A model generated the notes under the pieces. The model worked only from the letters and a program-made list of their open reading frames with translations, was not told the origin of the DNA and did not search any database. A stretch of 63,895 nt of DNA from Micromonospora orduensis. Its GTDB lineage: Bacteria > Actinomycetota > Actinomycetes > Mycobacteriales > Micromonosporaceae. The stretch spans positions 1-63,895 of the forward strand of contig NZ_VDFY01000139.1 in assembly GCF_006228125.1 (NCBI RefSeq), in the 5' to 3' direction. Below are positions 18,792-24,911 of the stretch, piece by piece. The position numbers and the translations under genes were made by a program. Numbering within the stretch: the first letter of the stretch is position 1; each line of letters opens with the position of its first letter.

Positions 18792-19766
18792 ATGGACGTC
18801 GGCTACACCGCGGCCCACCTGCGGGCCGCCGCCGTGGACGCGGTCCGGGCGCCGTCGTTGCACAACACCCAGCCGTGGCGGCTGCGCCTGCGCGACGGCG
18901 GGATCGAGGTGCTGGTTGACCAGGCCCGCCGGCTGCCGGCGACCGACCCGAGCGGGTGGGGGGTACGGATCGGCTGCGGCGCGGCCCTGTTCAACCTGCG
19001 CGTCGCGCTGGCCGTGGCCGGCGTTCCGGCCCGGGTACGACTGCGTCCCGACCCGGCCGAGCCGGACCTGTTGGCCCGGCTGGTGCCGGACGTTCCGCGT
19101 CGGCCCACCCCCACCGAGCAGCGCCTGCACGCGGCCATCCCCCGCCGGTTCAGCAACCGGATGCCGTTCTGGCCGGACCCGGTGCCGGCCGACGCACGGT
19201 GGCGGCTCGGTGAGGCGGCCCGCGCCGAGGATTGCTGGCTGGAGCTGCTGGTCGGGGTCAGCGCGGTGGCGGCGTTCGGCGAGATCGCCCACAGCGCGCA
19301 CCGGGTGCTGGAGCGCGACCCCGCCTACCGGGCCGAACGCGAGGAGTGGCTGCGCCGGGAGCCCGCGCCGGACGGCGTACCCGCCTCGGCCGGCGGCCCG
19401 CAGGGCGAACCGCAGGACGTGCTGCCGACGCGCGGCTTCGGCGGCCGCGACCGGGCACCGGGGCGGGACTTCGAACCGGAGCCGTTGGTGGGCGTGCTCG
19501 GTTCGGTGGGCAACACCGCCGTGGACCAGGTGGTCGCCGGGCAGGCGCTGCAACGGCTGCTGCTCACCGCCACCGACGCCGGGCTCAGCGTGTCGCTGCT
19601 CTCCCAACCGATCGAGGTGCCCACCGCCCGGGAACAGTTGCGGCTGTCGCTGGGCCGGTTCGGCACCCCGCAGATGGTGCTGCGGATCGGGTACGGCCAG
19701 CCGGGCCGGCCCACCCCACGCCGCCCGGTCGACGAGGTGTTGGAGCTGCCGGTGATGCCGGCCTGA
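18792..19766 (+). CDS. Acg-type nitroreductase family protein, second copy
   Basis: A 324-residue paralogue of the protein at 15180. APSLHNTQPWRLRLRDGGIE is the shared N-terminal FMN motif, IPRRFSNRMPFWPDPVP the central segment, and REQLRLSLGRFGTPQMVLRI the C-terminal strand. ATG 18792 has GAGAGGAG upstream. It is divergent from the DosR-like gene, with two DosR-type boxes between them. The two paralogues are not in tandem but bracket the two-component genes. Confidence 0.85.
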   Translation: MDVGYTAAHLRAAAVDAVRAPSLHNTQPWRLRLRDGGIEVLVDQARRLPATDPSGWGVRIGCGAALFNLRVALAVAGVPARVRLRPDPAEPDLLARLVPDVPRRPTPTEQRLHAAIPRRFSNRMPFWPDPVPADARWRLGEAARAEDCWLELLVGVSAVAAFGEIAHSAHRVLERDPAYRAEREEWLRREPAPDGVPASAGGPQGEPQDVLPTRGFGGRDRAPGRDFEPEPLVGVLGSVGNTAVDQVVAGQALQRLLLTATDAGLSVSLLSQPIEVPTAREQLRLSLGRFGTPQMVLRIGYGQPGRPTPRRPVDEVLELPVMPA

Positions 19767-19792
19767 CCCTGGCACCACCGGCGCGACAACGT

Positions 19793-19930
19793 TCAGGCGG
19801 GCAGTGCCGCCTCCCGCTGCGCGTCCAGGCCCACCGCCAGCCGTGCCGGGTGTACGCCGGGCGGCACCGCACCGTGCAGACCGCGGTTGAACACCGTCAC
19901 CGACCAGCCCGGCCGACCGCCACGGCAGGC
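19793..19930 (-). pseudogene. Possible remnant of an NAD-dependent epimerase
   Basis: In the 255-base gap 19767-20021 a minus-strand reading frame contains GWSVTVFNRGLHGAVPPGVH. That resembles the second strand of NAD-dependent epimerase/dehydratases (RGWSVTVFNRGRHG type). It lacks the GGTxFLG nucleotide-binding start upstream and everything downstream. The match is only about 20 residues long and could be chance. Confidence 0.35.
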
Positions 19931-20021
19931 GGCACCCGCGTTCGCCAGCAGCGGATCTGCCCTGGGCAGAACCAACGACCGGCTGTCGACCGCACCGCGG
20001 CGGGCCCGGATGGCAGCGGGG

Positions 20022-20663
20022 TCACAGGTCCGCGAGCCAGGGATGCCCCGGATGCGCGCGAGCGAGCAGCTCGGCCAGGCTCCTGCGCTGAGTCGACCTC
20101 AGATGGGGGACGGTGGCGTCGAAGTCTGCCTGGTCCTTGCGGCGTACGTGCTTGGCCTTGAACAGCAGGACCAGTTCCGGCGCCAGGTACGGGATGCCGT
20201 CCCGGGTGTGGTGGATGACGTCGCGGTAGGGGAGCCGGATCCCATCATCGCGTCGGCAGATCCAGGTGTCACCGTCGTGCGGCTCGCGGAACACGTCCAG
20301 CAGGTAGTCGCCGGTGGCCGGATCCCGCAGCCACGTCTGATGCACGGCGGCCAGCACCTCCGGTGCCGCGTCCTCCCAGATCCGGCCACTGCCCGCCCCG
20401 TCGAAGACGTATCCGGGGAAGCGATCGACGACCTGGGAGAAGTTCGCGGCGGGAATTGCGATCTCGATGTCCCCGTGCGGGCGCGTCTGCCTGCCGCGGA
20501 ACAGGTCCAGCGCCCAGCCCGCGGCCACGTACCAGGGCGTGTCGATCCCGGCCAACCGCTGCGCGACCTCTGTCGGGGTCCAGCAGGACAACCATCTGGT
20601 GGGGAGGGCTTCGATCTCGTCGGGTGACAGCTCGACGCCGCCGCCGGGCAGTCGCTCGCTCAC
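20022..20663 (-). CDS. Nucleotidyltransferase-fold protein, aminoglycoside adenylyltransferase-like
   Basis: A 213-residue protein. WYVAAGWALDLFRGRQTRPH followed by GDIEIAI matches the GW.LD...G...R.H.D.E motif of ANT-like and related minimal nucleotidyltransferases, with the metal-binding acidic pair in GDIEI. LAPELVLLFKAKHVRRKDQADFD is the C-terminal helical motif of the same family. The substrate is unknown; an antibiotic or a small-molecule alcohol is possible. Start GTG 20663 has TAGGTT (20675-20670) exactly six bases upstream, so the mRNA is probably leaderless. Confidence 0.75.
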   Translation of the reverse strand: MSERLPGGGVELSPDEIEALPTRWLSCWTPTEVAQRLAGIDTPWYVAAGWALDLFRGRQTRPHGDIEIAIPAANFSQVVDRFPGYVFDGAGSGRIWEDAAPEVLAAVHQTWLRDPATGDYLLDVFREPHDGDTWICRRDDGIRLPYRDVIHHTRDGIPYLAPELVLLFKAKHVRRKDQADFDATVPHLRSTQRRSLAELLARAHPGHPWLADL

Positions 20664-20731
20664 CGCGGGAACCTATCAGCGGTCAGGGTGCCGCGACGGC
20701 CGGCCGGAATGGCCACCGGGTCGTTCAGGGA

Positions 20732-20806
20732 TGGTGGGCGATACTGGGTTTGAACCAGTGACCTCTTCCGTGTCAAGGAAGCGCGCTCCCACTGCGCCAA
20801 TCGCCC
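20732..20806 (-). tRNA. tRNA-Val (GAC), first copy
   Basis: The minus strand folds as a cloverleaf: acceptor GGGCGAT/ATCGCCC, anticodon loop TTGACAC (GAC), T-loop GGTTCAAACCC, and an encoded CCA end. It is identical over the whole tRNA to the copy at 23471. Confidence 0.95.
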
Positions 20807-20839
20807 GTGGTCTCCGCCAGAACCAGATGACGGATCGAG

Positions 20840-20912
20840 AGCGGACGACGGGATTCGAACCCGCGACCCTCACCTTGGCAAGGTGATGCGCTACCAGCTG
20901 CGCTACGTCCGC
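20840..20912 (-). tRNA. tRNA-Gly (GCC), first copy
   Basis: Minus-strand cloverleaf with acceptor GCGGACG/CGTCCGC, anticodon loop TTGCCAA (GCC) and T-arm GCGGGTTCGAATCCCGT. CCA is not encoded. It lies 33 bases upstream of the tRNA-Val in transcription order and has a duplicate at 23664. Confidence 0.95.
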
Positions 20913-21061
20913 ACGCCCCCGGCAAGCGCCGGCGACGGGTGAAACCCTACCCGATGCCAAGATCGGTGGGCGCGGCACCCTGCGGCGGTGGCGGTTGCGC
21001 TGCCCGACGGCGGGGTACTGAAGGACCTCGACAGCACACCACATCCCCTAAGGAGGCTGTC

Positions 21062-21307
21062 GTGGGTATCGGCACCAGCATCTTTCTGATCGCCCTCGGC
21101 GCGATCCTCACCTTCGCGCTCGACGCGAGCGTCGGCGGCATCAACCTCGACGTGGTCGGCTGGATCCTGATGGGGGCCGGTGTGCTCGGCCTGATCATGA
21201 CCACGGTGATCTGGGGTCGTCGCCGTAGCGCGGTGGTCACCAGCACCGAGCAGCCGGTCGAGTACCGCCGGGTCGAGGAGCGACGGGACATCGCCCCGCC
21301 GCTGTGA
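21062..21307 (+). CDS. Small two-helix membrane protein (DUF6458 type)
   Basis: 81 residues: GIGTSIFLIALGAILTFALD forms helix 1, then INLDVVGWILMGAGVLGLIM, a short cytoplasmic RRRSA turn, and an acidic/basic tail ending RRDIAPPL. This layout with the opening GIGTSIFLIALGAIL is the actinobacterial DUF6458 family, function unknown. Start GTG 21062 has a strong AAGGAGG at 21050-21056. It stands alone, ending at a convergent hairpin. Confidence 0.85.
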   Translation: MGIGTSIFLIALGAILTFALDASVGGINLDVVGWILMGAGVLGLIMTTVIWGRRRSAVVTSTEQPVEYRRVEERRDIAPPL

Positions 21308-21320
21308 GGCTTCCGCCTGC

Positions 21321-21354
21321 CGAGCCGGCCACCTCACATGAGGCGGCCGGCTCG
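21321..21354. terminator. Bidirectional hairpin terminator
   Basis: CGAGCCGGCC (21321-21330) pairs with GGCCGGCTCG (21345-21354), and the loop itself pairs CCTCA with TGAGG. It lies between convergent genes. Confidence 0.75.
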
Positions 21355-21382
21355 TCGCACTGGGTGACACCCCGGGCGCCGC

Positions 21383-22198
21383 TCACTTCATCAGCGCGTT
21401 GAGCGTGCCGTAGTCGAGGGCGTCCGCCAGCGCGCCGTACGTGCCCGCGCCGAGGGCTTCGTCGGCCGCCCGGCGGGCCACCGTGTACGCGGCCTCGGCC
21501 ACCGACGAGCCGAGGCTCACCCGTGCCACGCCCAGCCGGGCCAGCTCCCCCACCCTGGGCGCACCGGGCCCGGCGAGCACGTTCAGCGGCGCCGGCACCG
21601 CCCGCACCAGCGCGCGGATGGTCTCCGGGTCGACCACTCCGGGCACGAAGATGCCGTCCGCGCCGGCGGCGAGATAGGCGGTGGCCCGCGCCACCGTCTC
21701 GTCGACGTCCTCGGCACCGCTGAGGAACGTGTCGATCCGGGCGTTGACGTAGAGCGCAAGGCCGGCCGCGTCGGCCGCGCCGCGCACCGCCGCGATCCGC
21801 GCGCACTGGTCGGGCACGTCGCGCAACGGCGGGCCGGCTGCCCGTCGGGCGTCCTCGACGTTCACGCCGACGGCACCGGCGCCGAGCACGGCGCGGGTGG
21901 TCACGCCGACCTCCGCCGGTGTCGCCCCGTACCCGGACTCGATGTCCGCGGTGACCGGCAGCGACACGGCGGCGGTGATCCGGCGGACCAGGTCGACGGC
22001 CGCGTCGCGGCCGAGGACGTCGCCGTCGGCCGCGCCGAGGCTCCAGGCGACGCCGGCGCTGGTGGTGGCCACCGCGCGGACGCCGGCGGCCGCCACGATG
22101 CGGGCGCTCGCGGCGTCCCAGGCGTTGACCAGGACCAGCGGCGTCCCGGGGGTGTGCAGGGATCGGAACAGGTCAGCTCGGGTGTGGTGTTCGCTCAC
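21383..22198 (-). CDS. Isocitrate lyase/PEP mutase family protein
   Basis: A 271-residue TIM-barrel. LVLVNAWDAASARIVAAAG and VTADIESGYG (metal-binding Asp) are typical of the PEP mutase/oxaloacetate decarboxylase-like subgroup. VGVNVEDARR holds another ligand, and LYVNARIDTFL the conserved Arg/Asp. The KKCGH cysteine motif of true isocitrate lyase is absent, so C-C or P-C bond chemistry on a small 2-oxoacid is likely but the substrate is unassigned. GTG 22198 is chosen since upstream residues are low-complexity and overlap the divergent promoter. Confidence 0.8.
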   Translation of the reverse strand: MSEHHTRADLFRSLHTPGTPLVLVNAWDAASARIVAAAGVRAVATTSAGVAWSLGAADGDVLGRDAAVDLVRRITAAVSLPVTADIESGYGATPAEVGVTTRAVLGAGAVGVNVEDARRAAGPPLRDVPDQCARIAAVRGAADAAGLALYVNARIDTFLSGAEDVDETVARATAYLAAGADGIFVPGVVDPETIRALVRAVPAPLNVLAGPGAPRVGELARLGVARVSLGSSVAEAAYTVARRAADEALGAGTYGALADALDYGTLNALMK

Positions 22199-22237
22199 CC
22201 GGCAAGTCTCGGGCGGCACCGACGCCGCCGGTAATGT

Positions 22238-22253
22238 TTCAGTCCCAGCTGAA
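22238..22253. promoter_or_regulatory. Inverted repeat TTCAG-N6-CTGAA, candidate ArsR-type operator
   Basis: TTCAGTCCCAGCTGAA is a perfect five-base inverted repeat in the 70-base region between the divergent PEP mutase-like gene and the winged-helix regulator, 16 bases before the regulator's GTG. Position and symmetry suit control of both genes by that regulator. Confidence 0.5.
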
Positions 22254-22268
22254 TCCACCGGGGGTGCC

Positions 22269-23249
22269 GTGGTCGCCATCAGCATGTCGGCGGGTGCCGT
22301 CGCTCGCATCCGGTTCGCCGTCTCCTGCCTGTGGGAGGTCGCCGCGAGTGTCCGGGTGCTGCGCGACCCCGGCGACCACGCGGTCCACCTGCCCTGGATA
22401 CGGCGGGTGCGTCCACCCCTTGTCGAAGCGGGTCTGATCGAGGCGGACGGTGGTCTGCTCTGGCAGCTCGTACCGGCCCGGCCCGGCTACCTGGCCGACT
22501 TCCTCACCCCGCCGCCCGCCGGCCTCAACCCGGACCTGGCCGCCGAACTGGCCGCCCTGCGCGCCACCCCGGCCGATACCGTCCGCGCCCACCTGGACCT
22601 GTATCCGGGCGACCGGACGCCGGCGCTCGCCACCCTGTACGCCGACCCGCCGGGCGGGCTGCGCCGGCTGTGCGAGGAGATCGAGGCGTACTGGCGGATC
22701 GCCCTGGCCCCGCACTGGCCGCGGCTGCGGCTGCTGCTCGACGCCGACGTCACCGCCCGCGCCCGCCTGCTCGCCGAGGACGGCGCGGCGGTGCTCCTGA
22801 ACGACCTGCACGGACAGGTCCGGTGGGAGGACGACACGCTGGTCGTCGCGCAGCGGCACTGCCTGGCCCCGGACGTCGCGGACGGCCCCGGCCTGGTACT
22901 GGTCCCGTCGGTCTTCGTCTGGCCGTCGGTGGCGAGCGTGTCCGCCGGGGACGCGCCCCAGCTCGCCTATCCCGCCCGCGGGCTCGGCACCCTGTGGGAG
23001 CCCTCGAACGGCGTCCAGGACGCGCTGGCCGTCGTGCTCGGTCGCGGCCGGGCCCGGCTGCTCACCGAGCTGACCGGGCCGGTCAGCAACACCGAGCTGG
23101 CCCGTCGTAGCGGGATGTCGCCCGCCGGGGTCTCCCAACACCTCACGGCGTTGCGCGCGGCCGGTCTGGTGGTGACCCACCGCCGGGGCCGGAGCCTGCT
23201 CAGCGCCCGCACCGACCTCGCGGAGGCGCTGCTCTCCGCGACCGCGTAG
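22269..23249 (+). CDS. ArsR-type winged-helix regulator with long N-terminal domain
   Basis: 326 residues. The N-terminal 240 residues (RIRFAVSCLWEVAASVRVLRD..., VWPSVASVSAGDAPQLAYPA) match the DUF5937-type domain that precedes an HTH in many actinobacterial regulators. The C-terminal winged helix reads LTGPVSNTELARRSGMSPAG followed by [21 protein letters not shown] ligand-sensing role for the N-terminal domain is inferred. GTG 22269 is chosen; ATG 22284 is five codons downstream. It is divergent from the PEP mutase-like gene, its likely target. Confidence 0.82.
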   Translation: MVAISMSAGAVARIRFAVSCLWEVAASVRVLRDPGDHAVHLPWIRRVRPPLVEAGLIEADGGLLWQLVPARPGYLADFLTPPPAGLNPDLAAELAALRATPADTVRAHLDLYPGDRTPALATLYADPPGGLRRLCEEIEAYWRIALAPHWPRLRLLLDADVTARARLLAEDGAAVLLNDLHGQVRWEDDTLVVAQRHCLAPDVADGPGLVLVPSVFVWPSVASVSAGDAPQLAYPARGLGTLWEPSNGVQDALAVVLGRGRARLLTELTGPVSNTELARRSGMSPAGVSQHLTALRAAGLVVTHRRGRSLLSARTDLAEALLSATA

Positions 23250-23427
23250 GCGTCGCCCGGCCGGGTGGCCCGACGCCGTTTCCGCTGGTGAGGCGTGCCG
23301 CCGGGACAGGCGGCAGACCGTCGTCCAGAATGCAGGAAAGCCACCCCGGAGCATCGGCTGAGCGAGGTCCTCCGCGCCGGCGAGTAACGGCATGCCGAGC
23401 GGGCCCAATCGCCCCGGAAACAGAAAC

Positions 23428-23455
23428 CGCCGAGGCCCGGTACCGGGCCTCGGCG
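23428..23455 (-). terminator. Intrinsic terminator of the Gly-Cys-Val tRNA operon
   Basis: A perfect 28-base palindrome (14-pair stem, centre TA at 23441-23442) begins 16 bases after the tRNA-Val 3' end and is followed on the minus strand by TTTCTGTTT. The stem plus U-rich tract is a classical intrinsic terminator, unusual among the T-less hairpins in this window. Confidence 0.88.
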
Positions 23456-23470
23456 ATTCTGTCGAACATA

Positions 23471-23545
23471 TGGTGGGCGATACTGGGTTTGAACCAGTGA
23501 CCTCTTCCGTGTCAAGGAAGCGCGCTCCCACTGCGCCAATCGCCC
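23471..23545 (-). tRNA. tRNA-Val (GAC), second copy
   Basis: Same sequence as the tRNA at 20732, including the encoded CCA. It is the last gene of a three-tRNA operon. Confidence 0.95.
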
Positions 23546-23558
23546 GTGCATAATGCCG

Positions 23559-23629
23559 AGGTGGGGACGGGATTTGAACCCGCGTACACGGCTTTGCAGG
23601 CCGTTGCCTCGCCTCTCGGCCACCCCACC
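23559..23629 (-). tRNA. tRNA-Cys (GCA)
   Basis: Minus-strand cloverleaf: acceptor GGTGGGG/CCCCACC, anticodon loop CTGCAAA (GCA), T-arm CGGGTTCAAATCCCG. CCA not encoded. It lies between tRNA-Gly and tRNA-Val. Confidence 0.95.
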
Positions 23630-23663
23630 GAGGTTGCCCCCGTCATGCGTGGCGGCAGCTCCG

Positions 23664-23736
23664 AGCGGACGACGGGATTCGAACCCGCGACCCTCACCTT
23701 GGCAAGGTGATGCGCTACCAGCTGCGCTACGTCCGC
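23664..23736 (-). tRNA. tRNA-Gly (GCC), second copy
   Basis: Identical to the tRNA at 20840; first gene of the Gly-Cys-Val operon. The bases just upstream (CGCCGGGGGCGTGCG on the minus strand) are also shared with the first copy. Confidence 0.95.
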
Positions 23737-24145
23737 ACGCCCCCGGCGTTACCGGGTGACGGATGAGAACTTTAGCCGAGCCCGGGAACGACTGCCAACT
23801 CGGGGGGCATCTCGGCGCGCCCTGTCCCGTTTCGGTGACCGGAGGCGGCGTGCGGGACGAGATCACGACCATCACCGACGGGCTTCCTAGGGGGCTGGCC
23901 TGGTGTCTCAATTGACGCTCTGTCATCACACTCCGGCATCACGCGACAGACCCCCGCACCGGCGGCCCGGCCCCCGCCCACCAGTTTCCCCCGCAGCCGA
24001 GCAACGCGCGGCGGACCTCGACGAACTCTCTCCGGAGAACGACCGACGGCACCTCCGGGAAGTGTCCGGCTTCCGACTGTCGCAGCGCGAATCGGGCAGC
24101 GGTGGTAACTGTTCGTGTTCGGTAGGATGGGCTACGGTAACGGTC
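23737..24145. other. 409-base gene-free stretch before the TetR gene
   Basis: I see no convincing gene here. It should hold the minus-strand tRNA operon promoter near 23750-23790 and, at the other end, the TetR promoter. TACGGT at 24133-24138 sits seven bases before GTG 24146. A frame continuous with the TetR gene extends back to 23903 but is Pro/Arg-rich and unlike a TetR N-terminus. Confidence 0.5.
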
Positions 24146-24748
24146 GTGACGAGACGTGCGGCCGAGATCCGCCTGGATGCCCTGCTGCGCACCGCCTGTG
24201 ACGTGATCGTGGAGCGCGGTCTGGCCAACACCCGGACAGCGGACGTGGCGCAGGCCGCCGGCGTGAGCCAGGCACTGGTCTTCTACCACTTCGCCACCAA
24301 GGAACGGTTGCTCGCGCAGGCGTTCGCGTACGCGGTCGAGCAGGATCTGGCCCGACTGGACGCGGTGACCCGGTCCCCGGCCCCGCCACTGACCAAGCTC
24401 CGCCGGATCCTCAAGCTGTACACACCGGCCGGGCGGGCCACCTCCTGGTCGATGTGGATCGACGGCTGGTCCGAGTCGCTGCGTACCCCCGAGTTGGAGA
24501 AGGTCTCCCGCCGGCTCGACCTGCGGTGGCGGCAGGACCTGGCCGCGGTCATCGCCGCCGGCGTGGCCGACGGCACCTTCCAGTGCGCCGACCCGGACGG
24601 GGCGGCCTGGCGGATCAGCGCGGTGATGGACGGCCTGGCCGTGCAGCTCGCCGTGCACGACCGGGTGATCTCCCGCCGGCAGTTCGGCGAGTGGGTCCGG
24701 CTGGTCACCGCCCGGGAACTGGGTCTCGACCCGACCGAGCTGGACTGA
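24146..24748 (+). CDS. TetR-family transcriptional regulator
   Basis: 200 residues. The N-terminal HTH reads RLDALLRTACDVIVERGLAN, TRTADVAQAAGVSQALVFYH and FATKERLLAQAF, the standard TetR DNA-binding domain with the YHF recognition-helix end. The C-terminal ligand domain (SMWIDGWSESLRTPELEKVS; AAWRISAVMDGLAVQLAVHD) resembles the BetI-like C-terminal class. GTG 24146 is picked because it starts directly at TRRAAEIRLD and TACGGT lies seven bases upstream, giving a leaderless message. The target is unknown. Confidence 0.88.
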   Translation: MTRRAAEIRLDALLRTACDVIVERGLANTRTADVAQAAGVSQALVFYHFATKERLLAQAFAYAVEQDLARLDAVTRSPAPPLTKLRRILKLYTPAGRATSWSMWIDGWSESLRTPELEKVSRRLDLRWRQDLAAVIAAGVADGTFQCADPDGAAWRISAVMDGLAVQLAVHDRVISRRQFGEWVRLVTARELGLDPTELD

Positions 24749-24911
24749 CCCGCTCCGGACGACCGACCGCCCGCTGAATGGCGGGCCGACGACATTGCAC
24801 GGCTCCGGACCTTGCCCCGCCCCCGGCCGGCTGATATCCACAGATGCGCATGCGTCACCGCGCAGCGTCGGCCGGCGGTCGCCGGCCATCCCGCTCCCAC
24901 GAGGAGGTCCC

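Noticed and set aside
20732..23736. tRNA genes as integration (att) site of a mobile island
   Set aside because: The genes between the clusters are ordinary chromosomal types and no integrase or excisionase is present.
23903..24145. N-terminal extension of the TetR gene
   Set aside because: The extra residues are Pro/Arg-rich and lack similarity to TetR; a -10 box lies just before GTG 24146.
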